Source of the DNA: an uncultured Elusimicrobiales bacterium
GTDB taxonomy: Bacteria > Elusimicrobiota > Elusimicrobia > Elusimicrobiales > Elusimicrobiaceae
Assembly: GCA_910576915.1 (NCBI GenBank)
Contig: CAJTJT010000027.1
Coordinates: 1 to 5,660 of the forward strand
DNA: 5,660 bases
Direction: 5' to 3'
The notes under the pieces were generated by a model that saw only the letters and a program-made list of their open reading frames with translations, made no database searches and was not told the DNA's origin. This document shows positions 1 to 4,953 of the stretch, piece by piece (position 1 is the stretch's first letter; each line of letters opens with the position of its first letter). Made by a program: the position numbers and the translations under genes.

Positions 1-77
1 GCGTTCCACGCCTGGCTAGTAAGGAGGGGCAGGGCCCCAATGTGAAAAACCCCCGGCTATGCCGGGGGATATTTATT
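1..77. repeat. Left arm of a perfect 77-bp terminal inverted repeat
   Basis: Positions 1-77 are the exact reverse complement of 5584-5660; identity stops at position 78 (g here, where the other arm predicts a). The arm has an outer part with a small GC stem (GGGGC 26-30 with GCCCC 34-38) and an inner part containing the 8-bp hairpin that terminates the prepilin gene. The repeat sits at the extreme window edge, so its true outer boundary cannot be seen and it may be longer than 77 bp. It could be a dispersed genomic repeat, the flank of an invertible segment, or an assembly-graph boundary. Confidence 0.95.
45..68 (-). terminator. Rho-independent terminator of the prepilin gene
   Basis: Read leftward, the stem CCCCCGGC/GCCGGGGG (50-57 with 61-68, 3-nt loop) is followed at once by five T (49-45). 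It lies about 20 nt beyond the prepilin stop codon, the expected place. On the other strand the hairpin is followed by ATATTTATT, so weak termination in the opposite direction is possible. The same hairpin recurs at 5593-5611 within the other repeat arm. Confidence 0.85.
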
Positions 78-88
78 GTCCAAAAAAA

Positions 89-580
89 TTACGGCAAGTC
101 GTAAATATGCATGCCGGGAGTATTATTGGTAAGTTTTCCACCTAAGGATAAACAAACTTTATCCCACAAAGCGTTACCGGCATAACATTTGGCAGGGCCA
201 CTTTTAAAATTACGCAGATATTTGGCCTTATCGTTAATACTCATATATACATAACTGCCGGCATTATTATCCACACGAATGTCATACCAATACTTCCCGT
301 CGTGATACTGGTCATCGCCGTTTTCACCGGGCGCATAAACATGCTTCAGCCCCGCCGGAAGACTGATATCCAAATCCTCAAATCGCGGAGCATATTTTCC
401 ATTTGCCATATAATATACCTGCTGAGCATTCCATACGGCATCCACCAATACCCGGCCCCGCGCATACCGGCTCTTTGCCACCGCCACTTGGTATTGCGGC
501 AGCGCAACGGCAGACAAAATACCGACGATTAAGACAACGACCAGTAATTCAATGAGCGTAAAACCCCGTTTGTGATACAT
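89..580 (-). CDS. Type IV prepilin (PilE/PilA-like major or minor pilin)
   Basis: The product is a 163-residue type IV pilin-family precursor. The leader MYHKRG is short and positively charged and ends in Gly6, followed by FTLIELLVVVLIVGILSAVALPQY. This is a textbook class III signal for the prepilin peptidase PilD, with mature Phe1 and the conserved Glu5 (residue 11). The hydrophobic helix (about residues 7-30) anchors the protein in the inner membrane before assembly and forms the fibre core afterwards. The globular domain has a Cys pair near the C-terminus (C132, C143) that probably closes a disulfide-bonded D-region loop. The start at 580 is chosen because GAGGGG (593-588) lies 7 nt upstream and because it gives the normal short leader; an in-frame ATG at 619 would overlap the promoter. 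No pilus assembly genes are adjacent, so it is a stand-alone pilin cassette. Expression is likely driven by the poly-T promoter at 610-635. Whether it is a major or minor pilin cannot be told from sequence. Confidence 0.93.
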   Translation of the reverse strand: MYHKRGFTLIELLVVVLIVGILSAVALPQYQVAVAKSRYARGRVLVDAVWNAQQVYYMANGKYAPRFEDLDISLPAGLKHVYAPGENGDDQYHDGKYWYDIRVDNNAGSYVYMSINDKAKYLRNFKSGPAKCYAGNALWDKVCLSLGGKLTNNTPGMHIYDLP

Positions 581-609
581 GAGAAATCCCCTCTTATTGA
601 AGTATCCCC

Positions 610-635
610 ATAGTATCAAAAAAAAAACAAATCAA
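610..635 (-). promoter_or_regulatory. Prepilin promoter with a T10 spacer tract
   Basis: Read leftward: -35 TTGATT (635-630), then TG, ten T (627-618), and an extended -10 TGA-TACTAT (-10 hexamer 615-610). The spacer is 14 nt. Transcription should start near 603, giving a leader of about 20 nt that includes the ribosome binding site GAGGGG. The layout matches the promoter at 3131-3158 almost base for base, including the GGGG just downstream of the -10. The T tract makes spacer length prone to replication slippage. Confidence 0.7.
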
Positions 636-671
636 GCCCTCAGCCGCTCCCCCAATTCCGGGCGTTTTTTG

Positions 672-727
672 TTGTATGGCACGCACCCACTTTTGCTAAA
701 ATAAGAAAAACACCCAAAGGATACGCT
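672..727 (+). promoter_or_regulatory. serC promoter and ribosome binding site
   Basis: An extended -10 TGC-TAAAAT (hexamer 697-702) is preceded by TTGTAT (672-677) with a rather long 19-nt spacer, so the -35 is doubtful. AAAGGA at 716-721 lies 6 nt before the ATG. The -10 context (TTTGnTA) is shared with the ftsA and poly-T promoters. This promoter is divergent from the prepilin promoter, and the two -35 regions are about 37 bp apart. Confidence 0.55.
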
Positions 728-1888
728 ATGAACATTCAATTAGACCCGGCAAAACTCCCCTCCGTTACGTTTTCCTGCGGCCCGGGGCAGGGGCACCCCG
801 TCATCCGCCAAACGCCGCTTTATAAAACGCTTTTCGAGCGCAGTCACCGCGCGCCGGACGTATCCACCCGCGGCCTGTACCACGAAACGGCGGAAAATCT
901 GCGTACCCTTTTATCTCTGCCGCCCGATTATACCGTGCTGTTTTTTCTGGGCGGAGCCACCCCGGCCATGGACGCCGTAATTTGGAATTTAACCAAAGAT
1001 TCCCTCTCCGGCCTGGCCTTTGGCGCGTTCAGCCGCCGCTGGACGCACAACATCGCCGCCCGGCTGGAAAACGGCGTGCGCCGCGCGATACGCGAGGCGG
1101 GCGAAAACGAATTTTTCCCCTGCGATAAGCCGGACTATAACGCAAGCCTCATCGTATTAACGCCCAACGAAACTTCCACCAGCGTACAAATCCCGGACGA
1201 TTACCTGCAGGAAACCTGGGCCAAACGCGGGAAAGACACCCTCATCGCATGGGACTGCACGTCCTGCGCCGGAGGCAGAGTACTGCCCGCCGGACAATTT
1301 GACGTAATGCTGTTTTCGCTTCAAAAATGTTTTGGCGCGGGCGGCGGCTCCTGCGCGCTGGTGCTGAGCCCGAAAGCCGTCAGCCGCCTGGAGGAAGTGA
1401 AAAAATACCGGCCCATACCGTTTTCCCTCGATTTAAGCGAAGCCGTCCGCCACGCAGCCTCCGCCCAAACGGCCAATACGCCCTGCACCACCAACATTTG
1501 GATGTGCAACGAAGCCTGCAAATGGATGCTGGCAAATGGCGGCCTGCCCGCCATGGAACGTTTATGCCGGGAACACGCGGATTATCTGCTGGCCTGGGCC
1601 GCCCAAACGGACTATATCGCGCCGTTGATAAAAGACGCGCGCTTGCGCTCTTTCACTACACTCACGCTGGAAATCACCGACCCCGACGTAAAAGACGCGG
1701 ATATTTCCGCCGCCCTCATCAGCACCGGGCTGGCGAACCTGGCCGACGGGCTGAAAAAGTATTCTTCCGTAAAGCAAAACTCGCTGCGGATATCGTGCTT
1801 CCCGTTTGTGGACGTGCACGGCGTGGAAGAATATAAAAAATTAACCGCGGCGGTGGACGAAATCGTCCGGCAGTTAAAAAAACGCTGA
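728..1888 (+). CDS. serC: Phosphoserine aminotransferase
   Basis: A 386-residue cytosolic PLP-dependent class V (fold type I) aminotransferase. SerC converts 3-phosphohydroxypyruvate and glutamate to 3-phosphoserine and 2-oxoglutarate, the second step of serine synthesis; some SerC proteins also serve PLP synthesis. Visible features are an N-terminal substrate-loop motif (FSCGPGQGHP, 15-24), a cofactor-binding GGATPA (75-80), NETSTS (147-152), Asp176 followed by TSCAGG (178-183), the Schiff-base lysine K200 in FSLQKCFGAGGG, the TANTPCT segment (248-254) typical of SerC, and Arg354 in LRISCFPF near the C-terminus, a candidate substrate-carboxylate ligand. The NETST and QKCF motifs resemble the archaeal/actinobacterial SerC branch more than the E. 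coli type. Length is within the family range. The start is supported by AAAGGA 6 nt upstream. It is monocistronic, with its own terminator. No other serine-pathway gene (serA, serB) is in the window. Another class V aminotransferase function is possible but less likely. Confidence 0.87.
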   Translation: MNIQLDPAKLPSVTFSCGPGQGHPVIRQTPLYKTLFERSHRAPDVSTRGLYHETAENLRTLLSLPPDYTVLFFLGGATPAMDAVIWNLTKDSLSGLAFGAFSRRWTHNIAARLENGVRRAIREAGENEFFPCDKPDYNASLIVLTPNETSTSVQIPDDYLQETWAKRGKDTLIAWDCTSCAGGRVLPAGQFDVMLFSLQKCFGAGGGSCALVLSPKAVSRLEEVKKYRPIPFSLDLSEAVRHAASAQTANTPCTTNIWMCNEACKWMLANGGLPAMERLCREHADYLLAWAAQTDYIAPLIKDARLRSFTTLTLEITDPDVKDADISAALISTGLANLADGLKKYSSVKQNSLRISCFPFVDVHGVEEYKKLTAAVDEIVRQLKKR

Positions 1889-1897
1889 TTACTTTGC

Positions 1898-1930
1898 AAA
1901 AACGCCCCGGGATTATCCCGGGGCGTTTTC
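1898..1930. terminator. Bidirectional terminator between serC and the secreted-protein gene
   Basis: A perfect 14-bp inverted repeat (1899-1912 with 1916-1929, loop TTA) has a GC-rich core (CGCCCCGGGA) flanked by A on the left and T on the right. It therefore makes an intrinsic terminator on either strand. It lies 10 nt after the serC stop and 13 nt beyond the stop of the convergent gene, so it should serve both. Confidence 0.92.
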
Positions 1931-1943
1931 ATTCATATCTGCA

Positions 1944-3044
1944 TTATAATGACGGAATATTTGGCTGCAACAGCTCTTCGCCGCCACCGCCGCCGGTATC
2001 AGACCAGCGCGCACAGGTGGCTGCCGGCTCCGGGGTGTACGGGGAGGTATGCTCTCCGCAGGAAACATATTTCACCACAATTAACGCTCTGTCACGTTCC
2101 CCGGCGTTCATATTCGTCATACGGCACCCCTTACCGGGAAACATATGGCCGGAAATATATTTTTTCCCGGGAACGCAAGAAGCACATTCTTTACCGGGAG
2201 AGCAACCGCTGGGGATTTGCTCAAAACCCGTCAGCCACGGGGAAGCATCCCAAAGGCTCCAATACATATTTTCACTCTTCACAGTAGAGCAATCCCGCAC
2301 ATTGCTCTCATCTATAAATCCGTCTATTTCACTATAGCGTTTGTTTACGCCCGTACATTTATAATTAGTTAAATAGCGTTTCAAACCGCTGCTGCAAGAA
2401 GAGGCCTTGGTCCGTTTATACGAGCAAGTGGTAACATCCCACGTATATTGCGCCCCGGTACCCGTTTGTCCCGCGGGGCACGGTTCCGTATAGGTTGCGC
2501 CGCGCGGGTCCGTCGGCTGACAAGCCGTACTTTTTCCAAAATCCCCGCACATCAAATAAAGTTCATTTGAAGACGCACCTTTGAGTTTTAGGCTCGCCCA
2601 TTTCATCTGTCCCGACGAATCTTTCTCCTTGCAGGAGGGAAAGGTCTTTCCAAACAGTTCCAGCGCGGACACTTTCATATCTTGCGCGTTTACGCTTTCC
2701 ATATTGCCCATTTGGATACGCACGTTTTGGAACGAGATTCTGCCTTCGCCGTTGCCACTGCCCAAATTAAGGGAGTAGCCTTTTATTCCAAGACCACCGT
2801 CCAAGTTTAATTTGCCGCCCTTTAAATTTACCCGAGTGGCATTTAATGCGGCAGATGTTTCCGAACAGCCTAATTTCATATCGCAGGTGCTCGTTAATCC
2901 GATATCCATTTGCTCCGTGGTATTCACCTGAGAATACGCTACATACGGAACCGGGAAATACGTTACCATGCTGATTTTGTTTTTAGTTGCAGCATACGCC
3001 GCCGAAGACAGCAACAACAAACTAAATATAAATAGCCGTTTCAT
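1944..3044 (-). CDS. Secreted cysteine-rich surface protein, function unknown
   Basis: I do not recognise this 366-residue protein as a named family. MKRLFIFSLLLLSSAAYA is a Sec signal peptide with an AYA|A signal peptidase I site (after residue 18) and no lipobox Cys. The mature N-terminal half (about 40-160) is rich in short alternating hydrophobic stretches with Gly/Asn turns (VNLKGGKLNLDGG, SLNLGSGNGEGRISF), suggesting a beta-rich, possibly solenoid, fold. The C-terminal half holds most of the 16 cysteines (54, 60, 138, 166, 175, 189, 207, 217, 230, 252, 281, 287, 290, 307, 329, 344); the even number suggests disulfides formed outside the cytoplasm. Three PGK motifs (283-285, 292-294, 303-305) alternate with C281, C287, C290 and C307. 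The tail carries a Gly5 run (351-355). There is no membrane segment or sorting signal after the signal peptide. The start at 3044 is fixed by a strong AGGAGG (3054-3049) and by the signal peptide. Its promoter closely matches that of the prepilin, so a surface or pilus-linked role (for example an adhesin) is an inference only. Confidence 0.8.
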   Translation of the reverse strand: MKRLFIFSLLLLSSAAYAATKNKISMVTYFPVPYVAYSQVNTTEQMDIGLTSTCDMKLGCSETSAALNATRVNLKGGKLNLDGGLGIKGYSLNLGSGNGEGRISFQNVRIQMGNMESVNAQDMKVSALELFGKTFPSCKEKDSSGQMKWASLKLKGASSNELYLMCGDFGKSTACQPTDPRGATYTEPCPAGQTGTGAQYTWDVTTCSYKRTKASSCSSGLKRYLTNYKCTGVNKRYSEIDGFIDESNVRDCSTVKSENMYWSLWDASPWLTGFEQIPSGCSPGKECASCVPGKKYISGHMFPGKGCRMTNMNAGERDRALIVVKYVSCGEHTSPYTPEPAATCARWSDTGGGGGEELLQPNIPSL

Positions 3045-3124
3045 AATACCTCCTAAAACGGCTTTATTTGCTCCCATACGGTGCCTGACAGACGAGATAA
3101 AGGAGGGATACACATAACAGCCGT
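3045..3124 (-). promoter_or_regulatory. Long 5' leader of the secreted-protein gene with possible SD-sequestering pairings
   Basis: If transcription starts about 7 nt after the -10, the leader is about 80 nt, far longer than the roughly 20 nt of the prepilin leader. It carries the Shine-Dalgarno AGGAGG (3054-3049), and 47 nt upstream a perfect complement CCTCCT (3106-3101). In addition AACGGCT (3125-3119), at the very start of the leader, is complementary to AGCCGTT (3063-3057), just upstream of the Shine-Dalgarno. Either pairing could hide or expose the ribosome site. Six- and seven-base matches can arise by chance. Confidence 0.4.
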
Positions 3125-3130
3125 TCCCCC

Positions 3131-3158
3131 ACTGTATCAAAAAAAAAAAACGAGTCAA
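3131..3158 (-). promoter_or_regulatory. Secreted-protein promoter with a T12 spacer tract
   Basis: Read leftward: -35 TTGACT (3158-3153), CG, twelve T (3150-3139), then an extended -10 TGA-TACAGT (hexamer 3136-3131). The spacer is 16 nt, close to the usual optimum and 2 nt longer than in the prepilin promoter because the T tract is 2 nt longer. The -35 directly abuts a small GC stem (CCCCC 3159-3163 with GGGGG 3169-3173). Confidence 0.75.
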
Positions 3159-3345
3159 CCCCCTTGCCGGGGGCAGGCACGCTGGCCTTGACCAGGGTTT
3201 AGTAATAGACGGTGCTTATCAATTAGATGGGAACAACTCAAGGGGGTATCTGGCTGTCTGGCCCAGAGCCTGGGCTCCCCTCTTGTCCGCGCTCGCTTGA
3301 CTAGTTTAAGCCACACTACTTAGACATACCCCAAAGTAATGCACG
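3159..3345. other. Intergenic stretch without a recognisable gene
   Basis: No reading frame with a credible start and ribosome site is visible. The sequence is more GC-rich than the flanking hairpin region and contains small inverted repeats: CCCCC/GGGGG (3159-3163, 3169-3173), CTGG/CCAG (3182-3185, 3192-3195) and GCCCAG/CTGGGC (3261-3266, 3270-3275), the last enclosed by GGGG (3242-3245) and CCCC (3277-3280). I looked for tRNA, tmRNA, SRP RNA, RNase P and T-box signatures and saw none. It may be an upstream regulatory block, a degraded repeat or an unannotated small RNA. Confidence 0.35.
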
Positions 3346-3411
3346 ACTTTTTGTATCGGCAAAAAGTAACAAAAAATCTTCTTTCTTCTTTTTCTGACAG
3401 CAGAAAAAGAA
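3346..3411. repeat. Two A/T-rich hairpins in tandem
   Basis: The first hairpin is ACTTTTTG (3346-3353) with CAAAAAGT (3360-3367), an 8-bp stem with a 6-nt loop. The second is TTCTTTTTCTG (3386-3396) with CAGAAAAAGAA (3401-3411), an 11-bp stem with a 4-nt loop. Both are perfect. They directly precede the much larger palindrome at 3424-3541 and probably belong to the same intergenic element. The tracts of A and T would allow termination in either direction. Confidence 0.75.
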
Positions 3412-3423
3412 CCAAAAAGACTG

Positions 3424-3541
3424 CCCGCCCGGGTCCTATAAAAAGCAGTCCGAAACGGGGCGTTTTACAACTCGCTTCGCTCAAACAAATAAAACGCCTT
3501 TTCCGTTTCGGACGCTTTTTATAAACAGGACGAAGGGCGGG
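3424..3541. repeat. 118-bp imperfect palindrome (long intergenic hairpin element)
   Basis: The arms pair in five consecutive blocks: 3424-3430 with 3535-3541 (CCCGCCC), 3433-3437 with 3527-3531, 3438-3446 with 3514-3522 (ATAAAAAGC), 3448-3458 with 3503-3513 (GTCCGAAACGG), and 3459-3467 with 3490-3498 (GGCGTTTTA). That is about 41 paired bases with only small bulges, around a 22-nt loop (3468-3489). The pairing shows selection for an RNA or cruciform structure, or descent from a miniature inverted-repeat element. No transposase lies nearby and I cannot see a target-site duplication. Confidence 0.85.
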
Positions 3542-3626
3542 TAAAAGACAATACAGCAGATTTTTAAACAGGTTAAGGCCTGCATAAACGGCAAAAAAGC
3601 CGGCAGTACTCAGTTCCACATCCCAG

Positions 3627-3645
3627 CCCCGTCGTACCGACGGGG
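3627..3645. repeat. GC-rich hairpin upstream of ftsA
   Basis: CCCCGTCG (3627-3634) and CGACGGGG (3638-3645) form a perfect 8-bp stem with a 3-nt loop. No T run follows within a few bases on either strand (CGG then A on the right), so it is not a standard terminator. It may be the last member of the hairpin series that starts at 3346. Confidence 0.6.
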
Positions 3646-3710
3646 CGGAAAAAAGGCCATTTCTCCGACGGAAAATGCTATTTTTCCCCATTTCCCAAAA
3701 CAATTCCCCC

Positions 3711-3732
3711 TCTAGAAAGTTGACTTTCCAGA
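3711..3732. promoter_or_regulatory. Operator-like dyad over the ftsA -35 element
   Basis: TCTAGAAAGT (3711-3720) and ACTTTCCAGA (3723-3732) are inverted copies with one mismatch in 10 and a 2-bp centre. The dyad lies across the -35 hexamer TTGACT (3720-3725). Its size and symmetry fit a dimeric repressor or other regulator, but no regulator gene is present in the window. Confidence 0.5.
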
Positions 3733-3763
3733 AATTTGATAAAATACAACAAAGGAACCCGCT
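3720..3763 (+). promoter_or_regulatory. ftsA promoter and ribosome binding site
   Basis: -35 TTGACT (3720-3725) and an extended -10 TGA-TAAAAT (hexamer 3740-3745) are separated by 14 nt. Transcription should start near 3752, close to the ribosome site AAAGGA (3751-3756), which lies 7 nt from the ATG. The leader would then be only about 12 nt, so either the start site lies further upstream or the ribosome site is at the very 5' end of the message. Confidence 0.6.
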
Positions 3764-4918
3764 ATGAGCCGAAACATACTGTCACTCGATTTTTACGGAG
3801 GAGAAATCACCGCCGCCCTGGCCGCGCTGGATGAAGAAACATCCACCCTGCGCCTGCGCCACGTACTGCGCCGCCCGACCCATGCTTTTTCAGGTGCGTT
3901 CGTGCGCGACATGCAGGGCGCGCAGGACGAACTTTCCGCCGTATTTTCGGAAATTTCACAATACGTATCCATCGACCCTTCCGTCGTAATCGGCCTGCGG
4001 GGCAATTTTCTTTCCTTCAAACGCGCCAGCGGATTTAACACCGTCGATTCGCGTAACCGGATTATCGGGGAGCGGGAAATACAGTCCGCCATAAAAAACT
4101 CCGTTCCGCCCAATTTAAGCGAAACGCTGGACGTGGTGGATATACTCCCCCAATCTTATACCATCGACGGAAACACGGGCATCAAAAACCCCAAAGGTAT
4201 GGCCGGTTTTACGCTGGAAGTGGAAACCTTCCTCTCCTGCGCGCTTGTCACCCATTTAAACAATTTAAATAACGTACTCGCCGCGTGCGGATGCAACGAA
4301 TACCAGGTGCTGCCCACGGCCATTGCGCTAGGCGAAACGCTCGCGCGGGAGGAAGAAAAGCAAGCGGGCGCGCTGGTGCTGGATATCGGGCAGAGCGCCG
4401 TTTCCGCGCTGATGTATCATAAAGGCGCGCTGGTGGACGCATGGGAACTGCCGTTCGGGCGCGACGCCGTGGCCCAGGCCGTGGCGGACCTGTTGCAAAA
4501 CGATTTGGAAACCGCCCGCGACGTGCTTAAAGACTACGAGCCGGGCACGGACGACATCATGGACGACGTGCTGGAAGACGCTTCCGCCCAACTCTTGCAG
4601 GACATTAAAAAAGAACTTTTGCAGTCGCTTCTTTATCTAAAATATCCCTCGGCCCAGTTGGTGCTGTGCGGCGAAGCGGCGGATAAAAACTTGCTGAAAA
4701 CGGCCAAAAAAATCTTTGGTGCGCGCAAAGCGCGTTTGGCCGCGTTTGACGATTTGATAGCGGACTGCCCGGCGGATGACTCCGTTTACTGCGGGGCGGT
4801 ATCGCTCCTAACGCACACGCTGGAGCGCGAACAAAAACGCTTAGGCGTGGCCCAGACCAAAGAGGAAGGATTATTGGACGGCCTTTTGAATAAACTGGGT
4901 TTAAGCGAACTTTTTTAA
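3764..4918 (+). CDS. ftsA: Divergent FtsA-like cell-division protein (actin/Hsp70 fold)
   Basis: The 384-residue product aligns by eye along the whole FtsA fold. It has an N-terminal phosphate-1 region (LDFYGGEI, 8-15), the SHS2 (1C) subdomain around 75-160 starting VVIGLRG, the family segment YTIDGNTGIKNPKGMAG (132-148), phosphate-2 (LVLDIGQSAVS, 204-214), a helix with the ETARDVLKDY pattern of FtsA (249-258), an adenosine-type motif (LVLCGEAAD, 299-307), and a C-terminal amphipathic helix (GLLDGLLNKLGLSELF, 369-384) like the FtsA membrane-targeting tail. FtsA anchors FtsZ filaments to the inner membrane and recruits later division proteins. Oddly, the nucleotide motifs are degraded: the usual DIG(S/T)xK is DFYGGEI, DIGGGTTD is DIGQSAVS, and the GG of the adenosine motif is GE. 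No ftsZ or ftsQ is next to it; it has its own promoter and terminator. It may be the organism's only FtsA or a specialised paralogue. PilM, a relative with similar folds, is less likely given the FtsA-like mid-region and tail. The start is supported by AAAGGA 7 nt upstream. Confidence 0.8.
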   Translation: MSRNILSLDFYGGEITAALAALDEETSTLRLRHVLRRPTHAFSGAFVRDMQGAQDELSAVFSEISQYVSIDPSVVIGLRGNFLSFKRASGFNTVDSRNRIIGEREIQSAIKNSVPPNLSETLDVVDILPQSYTIDGNTGIKNPKGMAGFTLEVETFLSCALVTHLNNLNNVLAACGCNEYQVLPTAIALGETLAREEEKQAGALVLDIGQSAVSALMYHKGALVDAWELPFGRDAVAQAVADLLQNDLETARDVLKDYEPGTDDIMDDVLEDASAQLLQDIKKELLQSLLYLKYPSAQLVLCGEAADKNLLKTAKKIFGARKARLAAFDDLIADCPADDSVYCGAVSLLTHTLEREQKRLGVAQTKEEGLLDGLLNKLGLSELF

Positions 4919-4953
4919 TAAAACAGCGGGGCGCTTTAAAAGCGCCCCGCATT
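4919..4953. terminator. Bidirectional terminator between ftsA and the acetyltransferase gene
   Basis: GCGGGGCGCT (4926-4935) pairs perfectly with AGCGCCCCGC (4941-4950) around a 5-nt TTAAA loop, with A-rich sequence on the left and ATTTTAAT on the right. It fills the gap between two convergent genes, 7 nt after the ftsA stop and 3 nt beyond the stop of the leftward gene. Confidence 0.88.

Noticed and set aside
581..619. N-terminal extension of the prepilin to an ATG at 619
   Set aside because: It would start inside the poly-T promoter and give an overlong leader; the start at 580 has GAGGGG upstream and the usual short leader.
636..670. Possible rightward terminator (GCCC ... GGGC followed by TTTTTT)
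   Set aside because: The stem is only 4 bp with a 20-nt loop and no rightward gene ends before it.
632..682. A 16-codon GTG frame on the minus strand (ending KKRPELGERLRA) between the prepilin and serC
   Set aside because: It reads like the end of a real protein, but there is no ribosome site, it overlaps the divergent promoters, and the upstream frame holds nothing recognisable. It may be a gene remnant but cannot be supported.
1894..2372. Plus-strand open frames over the 3' part of the secreted-protein gene
   Set aside because: They are antisense shadows of the minus-strand gene. One begins in the terminator, and none has a credible start or protein-like composition.
3045..3158. N-terminal extension of the secreted protein to an ATG at 3158
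   Set aside because: The extra 38 codons would begin in the -35/poly-T promoter and place the signal peptide internally; the ATG at 3044 has AGGAGG at ideal distance and starts the signal peptide.
3174..3345. A tRNA, tmRNA, SRP RNA or T-box in the intergenic block
   Set aside because: No T-loop GGTTCGA, no CCA end, no conserved SRP tip and no T-box core sequence could be found on either strand.
3320..3703. A 127-codon open frame on the minus strand across the hairpin region
   Set aside because: It runs through the inverted-repeat structures, has no clear ribosome site, and has a composition dominated by Lys/Arg/Phe runs that follow from the A/T-rich stems. Open frames in palindromic repeats are often spurious.
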